NCBI GenBank assembly: GCA_015064955.1
Contig: SVRD01000004.1
Location: 56,705 to 120,704, forward strand
Reading direction: 5' to 3'
Length of the DNA: 64,000 bases
DNA from: Oscillospiraceae bacterium
GTDB lineage: Bacteria; Bacillota; Clostridia; Oscillospirales; CAG-382
This document shows positions 8,602 to 17,068 of the stretch, one piece after another; the first letter of the stretch is position 1; every line of letters starts with the position of its first letter. Position numbers and translations under genes: made by a program. The notes below the pieces were generated by a model. It was not told the DNA's origin and made no database searches. It saw only the letters and a program-made list of their open reading frames with translations.

Positions 8602-10517
8602 CAAAGCAATTCTGGAATATAGACAGCAACGTGCTTTTATGGAAAGCAAAGGAAAGCGAAGTTCATTTTGACGACATCGAAATGAGCGGGCTTTATGCGG
8701 ATTTTTGGGTCCGCTACGGTAAAAACGAATCGGGAACACTTGAATTGGATTATAAATGCTATTATCCGACTCTGCGGACTATTCCCAACAACACCCACGC
8801 AACTTATTGCAACGAGATCAAAAACAGCTTCCGCCCGTATCTTTTGAAGAACGGTGAAGCTGTCACCGAATATATTCGCGAATTTGCATTCGATGGAACG
8901 TTGATGGTATATTGCGACACAAACGAGGGCTTTTCTACAGAGCGCTGTCTTTTCCCCGCAAGTGACAGCAGATGCTGTATCGAGCTTATCACGATCCGCG
9001 CAACAGAGGATGTCGAACTTGAGCTGTCGCACCCTGCCTGCTCTGTTCATTCATACGGACGCGGCACAAAGGGTGTTTACGTATCGCGCATTTTGACCGA
9101 TGCCTGCGACGGAATCCGGCTCGAAGCAGGCAGCGAAATAACATTTGGTATTTATTATTCGACCGAGCCTGCCAACGAAATTGCAATCATTCCCGACGGC
9201 AGAGCCGAGCTCGAAAAACGTACCGAGCGTATTTGCGAGCTTTGCGACGGATCATTGATACTCGACAGCGGCAACAAAATTCTCGATACGATGACAAGGT
9301 ATTCCAAGCTCCGCGCGGGAGAAAGCGTTTTTGAAACGATCACGGGAAAATACCACTCTCCCGGCGGACACGCTTATTACGCGGCGATATGGTGCAACGA
9401 CGAAGCTGAATATGCAGGTCCGTATTTCGCCCTGACCGGCGATAAGACGGCTATCGAGGCATCTATAAACGCATATCACGCATATATTCCGTTTATGTCA
9501 GATTCCTATACTCGTCTTCCCTCCTCGATAATCGCAGAAGGACTTGATATATGGGAGGGCGCGGGCGACAGAGGCGATGCCGCGATGTATCTTTACGGCT
9601 GCTCGCTGTTTTGCCTTTATCTCGGCGACGAAAAGGTTGCAAGAGGACTTTGGAACGCGATAAAATGGTGCGCCGAATACTGCGAAAGAATGAAAACACC
9701 CGAGGGTGTGATACGCTCCGATGCCGACGAATTGGAGGGCAGATTCCCTACCGACAGATACGCAAACCTTTCCACCTCGAGCCTTTGCTACGGCGGACTT
9801 ATCAATGCCGCAAAGCTCGCAAGATCGTTGGGCGAATATGACACCGCCGAGATATACGAAAAGCGCGCAAGCGAGCTTGCTACGGCGATTGAGGATTATT
9901 TCGGTGCAGAGCTTCACGGATACAATACGTACAGATATTCCAAGGGATTCGACACGCTTCGGGCTTGGATATGTCTGCCGCTTTGCATGGGAATTGATAA
10001 GCGCGCCGATGAAACACTCGATGCTATGCTTTCCGAATATCTTTGGACAGAAGAGGGTATGCTCACCTGCGAGCGATCGGCAGAAAACACAAGCGATACG
10101 ATCTGGGACAGAAGTACTTTGTACGGTATGAAATGCGCATTTCTTTCGGGCGCGGGCGACCGTATGATGCAGCCGCTTCTCGACTATTGCCGAAAGAGAC
10201 TGCTTTGCGACCGCATTCCTTATCCCGTCGAGGCTTATCCCGAGGGTGACAAGCGTCATCTATCGGGAGAAAGCGCACTGTTTGTGCGTGTCGTTACCGA
10301 GGGGCTGTTCGGTATCCGGCCTGAATCACTTGACAGCTTTTCGTTTATCGCAAGTGTTCCCGAAGGATTGAAGCGTTTGTATCTGAACGCAGTGTATATC
10401 TCCGGATCCTGCTTTGATATTCATATCGACAAGGATAGATTCGAGGTATTTGAAAACGGCGTATCGGTATTATGCGGTATTACCGACGGAAGCAGAATAA
10501 CTGTCAATAAACAATAA
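8598..10517 (+). CDS. Six-hairpin glycosidase-like protein, cytoplasmic
   Basis: 639 aa, no signal peptide. It starts inside the stop of the preceding redox gene (ATGA overlap), so translation is probably coupled. Residues 1 to about 210 look like a beta-rich domain. Residues 225-590 contain repeating aromatic and acidic helices (for example GLDIWEGAGDRGDAAMYLYG and WDRSTLYGMKCAFLSGAGD) typical of (alpha/alpha)6-barrel sugar enzymes such as GH78, GH63 or GH94 relatives. A short beta C-terminal part ends at the stop. No family can be assigned with confidence and the catalytic acids are not identified. Its coupling to a redox membrane protein is odd. A strong terminator follows at once. Confidence 0.6.
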   Translation: MTKQFWNIDSNVLLWKAKESEVHFDDIEMSGLYADFWVRYGKNESGTLELDYKCYYPTLRTIPNNTHATYCNEIKNSFRPYLLKNGEAVTEYIREFAFDGTLMVYCDTNEGFSTERCLFPASDSRCCIELITIRATEDVELELSHPACSVHSYGRGTKGVYVSRILTDACDGIRLEAGSEITFGIYYSTEPANEIAIIPDGRAELEKRTERICELCDGSLILDSGNKILDTMTRYSKLRAGESVFETITGKYHSPGGHAYYAAIWCNDEAEYAGPYFALTGDKTAIEASINAYHAYIPFMSDSYTRLPSSIIAEGLDIWEGAGDRGDAAMYLYGCSLFCLYLGDEKVARGLWNAIKWCAEYCERMKTPEGVIRSDADELEGRFPTDRYANLSTSSLCYGGLINAAKLARSLGEYDTAEIYEKRASELATAIEDYFGAELHGYNTYRYSKGFDTLRAWICLPLCMGIDKRADETLDAMLSEYLWTEEGMLTCERSAENTSDTIWDRSTLYGMKCAFLSGAGDRMMQPLLDYCRKRLLCDRIPYPVEAYPEGDKRHLSGESALFVRVVTEGLFGIRPESLDSFSFIASVPEGLKRLYLNAVYISGSCFDIHIDKDRFEVFENGVSVLCGITDGSRITVNKQ

Positions 10518-10520
10518 ATA

Positions 10521-10559
10521 AAAAAGCAACGCTTCGATCATAGAAAAGCGTTGCTTTTT
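10521..10559 (+). terminator. Rho-independent terminator of the 6316-10517 unit
   Basis: A 14-bp perfect stem (AAAAAGCAACGCTT pairing with AAGCGTTGCTTTTT) with an 11-base loop ends in a T run, four bases after the stop codon. Confidence 0.9.
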
Positions 10560-10714
10560 ATTTATGCAGTTTAAAAAAACAAAGGGCAAAATGAAGCGCC
10601 CCAACGTATTCAGTGTATCACAAGACGATAACAAAGTCAATATCAAATTGTCATTTATTACAACATTCTGCCATTTGAATAAATTTTTATAGTGCATTTT
10701 GTGATATATGTGTA

Positions 10715-10743
10715 TTGAAATAGTCCAAAAAATATGATACTAT
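10715..10743 (+). promoter_or_regulatory. Predicted sigma-A promoter of the orphan transcript
   Basis: TTGAAA (10715-10720), a 17-base spacer, then TACTAT (10738-10743). Confidence 0.5.
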
Positions 10744-11133
10744 AAAGACACAGAAAGGGTGAGTCCAATGAACAAGCAGTAACGAGCATAACAGTCTCGA
10801 AGCTTTAAGCCTCCTAATTTGACTTATATTTACCGGACGTAAATTACAACGCAGTGTGCCATAGCTGTTAAGTTATTTACAATATATCGAGAGAAGAGAA
10901 GAGAAGAAAAAGCCTGAAGAGAATAGAAGTTGTGTTTCGTAAGATCCGAAATCTTTAACGGATCGCCACCCAACAACCTTTTCAATGTAGATTCAACAAA
11001 GCCTAAGTTAGTCCTGCTTACAGGATAAAAAATAACATTTGCGGCAGTTTGTTTGGGCAAGACATTGAAGGTATTTTCGATTCTGATGAAAGAGAGGTTA
11101 AATTGATGCTGGATATCAAGAATTCAAATATAT

Positions 11134-11180
11134 AACCCTTGGTTGTGATTATAGATTACACGACCAAGGGTTATTTTTTT
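11134..11180 (+). terminator. Terminator of the orphan transcript
   Basis: A 10-bp perfect stem AACCCTTGGT / ACCAAGGGTT with a 19-base loop is followed by ATTTTTTT. Confidence 0.75.
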
Positions 11181-11232
11181 ATGCACAAAAGACCATAAAA
11201 TACATCTTCTCTGCCCTTGATACGATTTTGAA

Positions 11233-12351
11233 TCATACCGTATTCAAGGCATCTATAAATCTATCTATCTCTCGTCGCGTGTTGAATTTTGAAAGCGAAA
11301 CACGGACACCGCCTATTTCGTAGGTTCCGAGTGTACGGTGTGCATTCGGCGCGCAATGAAATCCCGCGCGAACGGCGATTCCGCGTTCCGAAAGAGTTGC
11401 AGCAACAGCTTCGCAATCATAGCCGTTTTTATTAAACAGCAGAACCGGAACATAGCTTGAGAGCGCTGATTTTTCGGGCAACCCATATATAGTTATGTCA
11501 ACTATATTTTTCATTTGGTTTACAAGGTATTCATAAAGCTCAGACTCTTTCGATGAAAACTCAACAAGCTCGAGTGCTGCAGAAAGACCTGCTATGCCAC
11601 CTATATTTGCCGTCCCTGCCTCTAATCTTTCGGGGTAATATTCGGGCATTTCGAGCATTTTCGAATCGGTTCCGGTGCCGCCCTCAAGAATCGGATCGAT
11701 AACCAAATCGGAAAACGGATTGATAATAAGTGCGCCGACACCCATAGGACCAAGCAGTCCCTTGTGTCCGGGTATACAGATTATGTCAACCCCGAGCTCT
11801 ACAATATCTATCGGTATATGCCCTGCCGTCTGGGAGCAGTCGGCAATAAAAACAGCATCCCCGGGCGAAAGCTTTTTGAGCATTTTTATCGGCAATATCC
11901 TACCGCACACGTTTGACGCATGATTGACAACGATATTCGTCGCAGAGCGCGAAACGGCAGAAAAATTCTCGCAGGTTATATCGTCATCGCCCATATCCGC
12001 CAAAAACTGCTTGAGCACCGTGTCGCCGTTTTTTCGCAGAGAATTCAGCGGCCGCATTACCGAGTTATGCTCTATCGACGAAACTACGGTGACACCGTTT
12101 ATGCAGTTCGTTCCCTTAATCGCCATATTCAGCGCTGTGGTTGCCGAATTTGTCAGTATAACACATTCGGGGCGTGTATTAAAAAGCTCGGCAAGCTTTT
12201 TTCGGCAATTATACACCGTTTCTGCCGCACATAATGCATATTTATGACCGCTCCTACCCGAATTCCCGCAGACCTTCATAGCGTCCGTTACTGCATTTAT
12301 AACAGCGCGCGGCTTCGGAAAGGTTGTGGCGGCGTTGTCGAAATATATCAT
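11233..12351 (-). CDS. Cysteine desulfurase family protein (class V aminotransferase fold)
   Basis: 372 aa, PLP-dependent. It opens MIYFDNAATTFPKP, typical of IscS/SufS relatives. The PLP lysine lies in GHKGLLGPMGVG and the candidate catalytic cysteine in RAGFHCAPNAH near the C-terminus, followed by the usual VRVSLSKFNT. The length and the adjacent DUF3343 gene, whose stop overlaps this start (ATGA), fit the EF2568-like subfamily, which in other Firmicutes is linked to labile selenium and selenium-dependent molybdenum hydroxylases. No yedF, selD or hydroxylase gene is in this window, so the selenium link is only family knowledge. It probably mobilises sulfur or selenium from cysteine or selenocysteine. 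Confidence 0.88.
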   Translation of the reverse strand: MIYFDNAATTFPKPRAVINAVTDAMKVCGNSGRSGHKYALCAAETVYNCRKKLAELFNTRPECVILTNSATTALNMAIKGTNCINGVTVVSSIEHNSVMRPLNSLRKNGDTVLKQFLADMGDDDITCENFSAVSRSATNIVVNHASNVCGRILPIKMLKKLSPGDAVFIADCSQTAGHIPIDIVELGVDIICIPGHKGLLGPMGVGALIINPFSDLVIDPILEGGTGTDSKMLEMPEYYPERLEAGTANIGGIAGLSAALELVEFSSKESELYEYLVNQMKNIVDITIYGLPEKSALSSYVPVLLFNKNGYDCEAVAATLSERGIAVRAGFHCAPNAHRTLGTYEIGGVRVSLSKFNTRREIDRFIDALNTV

Positions 12352-12569
12352 TTTTCCTCCGTACTGCCGATTATCGGGATTCCTGCGCCGACAATCAAAG
12401 ATTGAGCCTTTTCGCTTGAAATCTCATCGAAGCTTATGCCGTAGCCGCATCCGCGCACGCTTTTTACCGCCCTCGAGCGAGTCAGATTTGAATATATTCC
12501 GTTGTTTTTTAATATTTCCTGAGCCTTTAATGCATAGGTTACCGACGAAAGCACGATCACTTTTTTCAT
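12348..12569 (-). CDS. DUF3343 domain protein
   Basis: 73 aa. It starts MKKVIVLSSVTYALKAQE and has the conserved GCGYGISF segment of DUF3343. It is translated just before the cysteine desulfurase-like gene and overlaps it by four bases, so the two are likely coupled. In other Firmicutes this family sits beside the same desulfurase subfamily and YedF, suggesting a small helper in sulfur or selenium transfer; the biochemical role is unknown. The cysteine in GCGYG could carry a persulfide, but that is speculation. A GGGAG site precedes the ATG. Confidence 0.85.
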   Translation of the reverse strand: MKKVIVLSSVTYALKAQEILKNNGIYSNLTRSRAVKSVRGCGYGISFDEISSEKAQSLIVGAGIPIIGSTEEK

Positions 12570-12628
12570 ATATTTTCACTCCCTTTTACATAATATGAAA
12601 AAGCGAGCTTGCTTGATATTAAAAGTGA

Positions 12629-12922
12629 TTACCGTTTGTTCGGCTTTTTTACTTTTACTTTTTTTAACTTATCGTACAAAATATATATAAATCCGGTTGC
12701 AAAGCCGATAGTTATTATCGCGATAAATATTGCAAGCGCTATTCTTCCCTGCTGTATCGCCTTTATGATAAAAAACACGAACAGCCCTATCATAGCACCA
12801 TAAACAATAGCCAAAAGCGACACGGCGGCGATTCTTAACATCAACGGAGCTTTCTTGCTTGTTGCAGAATCCAGCGCGCCCTCAACAAATATCTCGGCGA
12901 GTATTTCAAACAAAATTTCCAT
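12629..12922 (-). CDS. Small membrane protein, unknown function
   Basis: 97 aa. Two hydrophobic helices are visible (about residues 29-52 and 60-83), with an acidic N-terminus and a strongly basic tail (KKVKVKKPNKR) that should face the cytoplasm. No family recognised. GGAGG lies upstream. It is 59 bases upstream of the DUF3343 gene on the same strand with no clear terminator between, so it may be cotranscribed. Confidence 0.7.
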   Translation of the reverse strand: MEILFEILAEIFVEGALDSATSKKAPLMLRIAAVSLLAIVYGAMIGLFVFFIIKAIQQGRIALAIFIAIITIGFATGFIYILYDKLKKVKVKKPNKR

Positions 12923-12952
12923 TTCCGCCTCCTATGATTTTTATTATCATAA

Positions 12953-12983
12953 CAAAAAAAGAAGCGCCTTTTAAAGCGCTTCT
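12953..12983 (-). terminator. Terminator of the serpin gene
   Basis: AGAAGCGC / GCGCTTCT stem (12960-12983). On the minus strand it is followed by a run of seven T (12953-12959). Confidence 0.85.
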
Positions 12984-12993
12984 TTGTAAAATA

Positions 12994-15033
12994 TCAGTTA
13001 ATATCCTGCAACGTACCGATAAAGAGCGGAAGATTTGTTTCGGTATCAAGGATCATATAGATAAACGGGCGGTCAAATTTTAGTGTCCAGCCGGATTCTA
13101 TCGCACCCTCTGCCTCTATTTCGACAGACGTCGCCGCGCCCGCCTTTGTTCCGCGCTCATCCACCTGTATAAAGGTTTTGTGAAGTACCTTGCCGATATA
13201 TAAATTTCCGAGCACAGAGCTGCCGAGCTTGGTAAGGTCTGCATTGTCCGAATCAAACGCCTCGACCATTCCGAGCGACTTCAGTGTTTCATTCATATTG
13301 AGCGAATACTCGCTTGTGAATTTGGGAAGAATCACATTTCCGTGCTCTTTACTCGAGTTGAGCAACAGCTCGTAAAGCTCATCTTCATTCAAGGCTTGAA
13401 CATATTCGTCAAAATCGATATCTTCATTGGGTAAGATTGCCGCAAATGCAAATCTCTTATCCTTATAAGGCTTTATAAAGCCCTCTGCCTTGTCATTTTT
13501 CAGATAAATGCTTTCTTCCGAATACATCATTTCAACGTCGCGTGTCTCGCCGTTTGCGGAATAGAACTTACCTTTTCTGATATCGTCCTCATAATAGATG
13601 TTCTTCCAATCCGCCTCGAAGCTCAATGCGTTTATCAGATACATAACCGAGTTACCGCCGATTTCTTCGATTATTTTCTTTATCATACCGTTTGTATTCT
13701 CGTCTACCCAATCGTTGATATCGGAAACGGTTTGTGTATCAAACGCTTTTTCAAACACCTCGGCACTGTAAATCTCGTTTACAGCATCGACAAACTTCTG
13801 ATCGACATTTATACTGCCGTCGTTGCGTATCCAGATCGAATTTGCGATATTAAGCTCGCTGTTGCTTTCGGAAGCAAGGAGATAGAGATAATATTCATTT
13901 TCCGAATTAAGACGTTCGAGATCAAAATCTCCGCAAAGAAGATTAAGCATTTCCGACAAGGTATTGCCGTCGGCGCCGTTTGCAGTCATCGAGAGTGCAA
14001 GGCTTACCGAAAGCGGCGACACCAAAATGCTTTCCTTGCCGCTTGTCTTTGCCGCTTCTCTGAAGATTTCCAGTGCAAAACGGATCTGTTCCTTACCGAA
14101 GCTTTCCAAACGCCCCTGTAATACTCTGAGCGAGATATTTTCTTCTTTTAAGTCAATCTTCGCACCGTTAAGCTCTGCAATAATATGCCACGATGCCATA
14201 TCACACGTACCCGCAACATCACTCAAACGATTTACGGTTATATCGAGTGAATCGCCGCCGTATTTAATACTCTTGATCTCGTGCCGAATCGAGCCGCTGC
14301 TTTCTTCGAGAACGATCAGCGCAAGACTGCTTGTTGCAAAAAACTCATCGTCGTATTTTTCTATCGCATCCACAAAACCGATCGTTGTGTCAGAGGCGAC
14401 GTTTTCAACGTGGCCGAGATAAAAAACATCCTTATTTGATTCATAATATTCATTCAGCTCGGACAGTGAATTGATAAGCTTGACATATGGAAAATTCACC
14501 GATTCGTTTCTGCCGTCGGTGCGGATATACTGAGCCGTAAATGGCAGTTCCTCCGTTTTATCAAGCTTTTGGTTCGTATCATCAGTCACAAAGGGACTTT
14601 CAAAATCGTCGGATACATAATATTCCTTTTCATCGAAATAAAAGCTTGTTGTAAAGCGATATTTTCCTTCTTTGGAAATATCATAATCCGAAATAGTTTC
14701 ATAGATCGTTCTTTGGCTTTTCCCCGGCTCAAGCATCATAGCAATATCATGCACGCAATGCTCTTCTTTAAGCTCGCAGCTTACCCATTCGCCGTTTTCG
14801 AAATACCGCACGCTGTACGCCATACCGTATGTGATTTCTTTATCGGTATTATTCGTCCACTCGACTTCGATTTTTGTTTTATCTGTTCCGATAACATTAA
14901 TCGTTACTTCATCGAGCTGCGGCAAACGGCTTTCGGACGACGATATATCCTCGCTGTTATCTATCGCGCTATCACCGCACGAGGCGAGAACAATCATAGA
15001 AATCGCAAGTAATATTATTAAAAAGCGTTTCAT
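12994..15033 (-). CDS. Serpin-domain lipoprotein
   Basis: 679 aa from ATG 15033, which lies 8 bases after AGGAG; the upstream ATG at 15039 is too close to that site. A short signal sequence ends in a lipobox (VLASC), so it should be anchored outside the membrane. Residues about 30-140 resemble a bacterial Ig-like domain (Big_14 type: TNNTDKEITYGMAYSV). Residues about 150-300 form a second, beta-rich domain not clearly identified. Residues about 310-679 are a serpin: SPLSVSLALSMTANGA near its start, DERGTKAGAATSVEIEAEG as the reactive-loop hinge and FDRPFIYMI at the end. The hinge has small residues as in inhibitory serpins, so it probably inhibits extracellular serine or cysteine proteases. 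The target is unknown. Confidence 0.92.
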   Translation of the reverse strand: MKRFLIILLAISMIVLASCGDSAIDNSEDISSSESRLPQLDEVTINVIGTDKTKIEVEWTNNTDKEITYGMAYSVRYFENGEWVSCELKEEHCVHDIAMMLEPGKSQRTIYETISDYDISKEGKYRFTTSFYFDEKEYYVSDDFESPFVTDDTNQKLDKTEELPFTAQYIRTDGRNESVNFPYVKLINSLSELNEYYESNKDVFYLGHVENVASDTTIGFVDAIEKYDDEFFATSSLALIVLEESSGSIRHEIKSIKYGGDSLDITVNRLSDVAGTCDMASWHIIAELNGAKIDLKEENISLRVLQGRLESFGKEQIRFALEIFREAAKTSGKESILVSPLSVSLALSMTANGADGNTLSEMLNLLCGDFDLERLNSENEYYLYLLASESNSELNIANSIWIRNDGSINVDQKFVDAVNEIYSAEVFEKAFDTQTVSDINDWVDENTNGMIKKIIEEIGGNSVMYLINALSFEADWKNIYYEDDIRKGKFYSANGETRDVEMMYSEESIYLKNDKAEGFIKPYKDKRFAFAAILPNEDIDFDEYVQALNEDELYELLLNSSKEHGNVILPKFTSEYSLNMNETLKSLGMVEAFDSDNADLTKLGSSVLGNLYIGKVLHKTFIQVDERGTKAGAATSVEIEAEGAIESGWTLKFDRPFIYMILDTETNLPLFIGTLQDIN

Positions 15034-15061
15034 AGTCATATCTCCTTTTTGTGTTCTGCTA

Positions 15062-15067
15062 ATTATA
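15062..15067 (-). promoter_or_regulatory. Candidate -10 box of the serpin gene
   Basis: A perfect TATAAT on the minus strand lies about 30 bases before the start. The -35 is poor (no close TTGACA match at 17 bases), so the promoter is tentative. Confidence 0.35.
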
Positions 15068-15103
15068 CGTACGAATCACAAAAAACACTCACTTAACAAA
15101 AGC

Positions 15104-15131
15104 AAAGGTGCGCAAAAAAGTGCGCACCTTT
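15104..15131 (-). terminator. Terminator of the tsaC-coaE-slt-M18 operon
   Basis: Perfect 11-bp stem AAAGGTGCGCA / TGCGCACCTTT starting three bases after the M18 stop. The T tract after it is short (GCTTTTG). Confidence 0.75.
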
Positions 15132-15134
15132 AAA

Positions 15135-16508
15135 TCAGCTTTTGAAAAACGCCTCGCAAGCCTTGAGCATTTCATAAATATCGAATTTACTTGCAAGCTC
15201 GGTAACAGAGTGCATCGAAAGGATCGGCACGCCACAGTCGATAACCTCGATACCGTAATGCGCGATCTCGGACGCAACGGTGCCCGCGCCGCCCTGATCG
15301 ACCTTGCCGTATTCGCCGACCTGCCATACAACGCCGGCATTATCAAATATACGCGCAAGCTTGGCAAGCGTTTCGGCAGATGCATCCGAGCAGCCGCCCT
15401 TACCGCGCGAGCCGGTATATTTGCAAATAACAACGCCGCGATTGATATAGGCGGAGTTTGTCGCCTCGTAAGCATCGGCATAGCAGGGATCGTATGCACC
15501 ACCGACGTCGGCAGAAAGGCAGATACTGTTGCGCTTACAGCTGAGGAAGTCCGCACCGACGGAAGCACAAAGCGATTCGATGAAATCGGAATATGATTCG
15601 CTGCCCAAGCCTGTTACACCGTACGAGCCGATTTCTTCCTTGTCGGCGAGCATAACGACAGAGGTATGCTCGGGAATATCGCCATCGATAAGTGCGCGGA
15701 GGGCGGGATATGCGCAGATGCGGTCGTCGTGGCCGAATGCGGCTATCATAGAACGGTCAAAGCCGACCTCACGCGACATTATCGCGGGAACGGCAGTAAG
15801 CTCCGCGGTGATAAGATCACGTTCGGTGATACCGTATTTTTCATTGAGGATAGAAAGCACGCGAAGCTTCACTCCGCCGTCTTCATCGATAGGAAGCGAG
15901 CCGTTGATGATATTGAGTCCCTCGCCCGAAATGAATTCGGAGGCAGATTTGCTCATTTGATCCTTGCCGATATGGGGCATAAGATCGCTGATATAGAAAA
16001 CGGGGTCCTCGGGATCGGAGCCGATATTTATATCGATCCTCGTGCCGTCTGCACGGTAAACCACACCGTGAAGCTCAAGCGGGACGGCTGTCCACTGATA
16101 TTTCTTGATACCGCCGTAATAGTGGGTTTTGAAATAAGAGATGCCGCTGTTTTCATAAAGCGGTTGCGGCTTGAGGTCAAGACGGGGATTGTCGATATGC
16201 GAAGCGACGATACGACATCCCTCGCTAAGATCCTTCTTACCGATAACCGCAAGAAGAATACTCTTTTCGCGGTTTACATAACACACTTTATCTCCTGCCT
16301 TGAGAGGCTCGCCGGGGGTATAGGGCTTAAAGCCCTTTGCGATAGCCTCGCCCTCGGCGTAGACGGTTGATAATCTTTCGGTCTTCGCGTGGTCGATAAA
16401 GTGGCGGTAATCCTTGATAAACGCTTCCACCTCAATCAATTCCGCCTCGTCGGTCTTTATGGAATACTGCTTCTTATACTCGAGTTTTTCTGCTTCTTTT
16501 CTTTGCAT
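15135..16508 (-). CDS. M18 family aminopeptidase
   Basis: 457 aa, the usual M18 length. Visible family motifs are the metal-binding ASHIDNPRLDLKP, a second metal-site segment LADKEEIGSYG with the catalytic and metal glutamates, SADVGGAYDP, and a late histidine in SMHSVTE. It is a cytoplasmic zinc aminopeptidase that removes N-terminal residues, often acidic ones, from peptides. It is the last gene of a four-gene minus-strand operon; its ATG overlaps the stop of the lytic transglycosylase gene by one base (TAATG). Confidence 0.93.
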   Translation of the reverse strand: MQRKEAEKLEYKKQYSIKTDEAELIEVEAFIKDYRHFIDHAKTERLSTVYAEGEAIAKGFKPYTPGEPLKAGDKVCYVNREKSILLAVIGKKDLSEGCRIVASHIDNPRLDLKPQPLYENSGISYFKTHYYGGIKKYQWTAVPLELHGVVYRADGTRIDINIGSDPEDPVFYISDLMPHIGKDQMSKSASEFISGEGLNIINGSLPIDEDGGVKLRVLSILNEKYGITERDLITAELTAVPAIMSREVGFDRSMIAAFGHDDRICAYPALRALIDGDIPEHTSVVMLADKEEIGSYGVTGLGSESYSDFIESLCASVGADFLSCKRNSICLSADVGGAYDPCYADAYEATNSAYINRGVVICKYTGSRGKGGCSDASAETLAKLARIFDNAGVVWQVGEYGKVDQGGAGTVASEIAHYGIEVIDCGVPILSMHSVTELASKFDIYEMLKACEAFFKS

Positions 16509-17068
16509 TATTGATCTTCTCCGTCGTTATAAATTTCTTTATAGATGTCGCAAACGGACATCACTTTGTTTACATAATTTTTTGTTTCCTCTATCGGAAT
16601 ATTATATAGCGTCGAGCCATCTTTGCTGTATCTTTCGTCTTTGAGCCACTGTGATACTCTGCCGTGTCCTGCGTTGTATGCGGCAAGTGCGGTCTCCCAA
16701 GAGCCGAATCTGTCCATTAAATGCTTTAAATAATAAGTGCCGTATTTGATATTCGTTTCCGGGTCTTCGATATTGCCGCTCGGGTTTGGTTCATCTAAAA
16801 GCCGCGAAAGCCAATCGAGAGTGTCGGGCATAAGCTGCATAAGTCCTATCGCGCCAACGCTTGAGCGCGCATCGGGCTTGAATCGGCTTTCGGTATATAT
16901 AACCGCATATACGAGCGATTCGGGAACTCCGTATTCGGAGGAATATTTGCTTACGAGCTCCTCGTATTCACGCGGGTAGATAAGCTGTTTGATCTCGGTT
17001 TGATAACTTACAATCAAAAGCACGATAACCGCAAACAGCGTTATCACAACAAGAACGCGTTTCTTCAC
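16508..17068 (-). CDS. Membrane-anchored lytic transglycosylase (SLT domain)
   Basis: 186 aa. A single N-terminal membrane anchor (about residues 5-22) is followed by an SLT domain: catalytic glutamate in YTESRFKPDA, then GAIGLMQLMPDT, IKYGTYYLKHLM and ALAAYNAGHGRVSQW, all family hallmarks. It should cleave peptidoglycan outside the membrane, giving anhydromuropeptides. Its start overlaps the coaE stop by four bases (ATGA). Confidence 0.93.
   Translation of the reverse strand: MKKRVLVVITLFAVIVLLIVSYQTEIKQLIYPREYEELVSKYSSEYGVPESLVYAVIYTESRFKPDARSSVGAIGLMQLMPDTLDWLSRLLDEPNPSGNIEDPETNIKYGTYYLKHLMDRFGSWETALAAYNAGHGRVSQWLKDERYSKDGSTLYNIPIEETKNYVNKVMSVCDIYKEIYNDGEDQ

Larger units (their letters stand above)
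10560..11233. other. Region with no intact gene; possible decayed gene or RNA gene
   Basis: About 670 bases without a convincing ORF. A good promoter (10715-10743) and a terminator (11134-11180) frame a possible transcript of about 430 bases on the plus strand. After the promoter, a GAAAGGGTGAG site precedes an ATG that stops after four codons (MNKQ). Further on, short coding-like pieces appear in different frames, ending with a 27-codon piece that stops at 11133-11135 (it contains IEGIFDSDEREVKLMLDIKN), with interrupted frames before it. This looks like a gene broken by several mutations, but no family is recognised, and a non-coding RNA remains possible. Confidence 0.4.

Noticed and set aside
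10564..10692. 42-codon plus-strand ORF (MQFKKTKGKMKRPN)
   Set aside because: No ribosome binding site; its start overlaps the terminator of the upstream unit.
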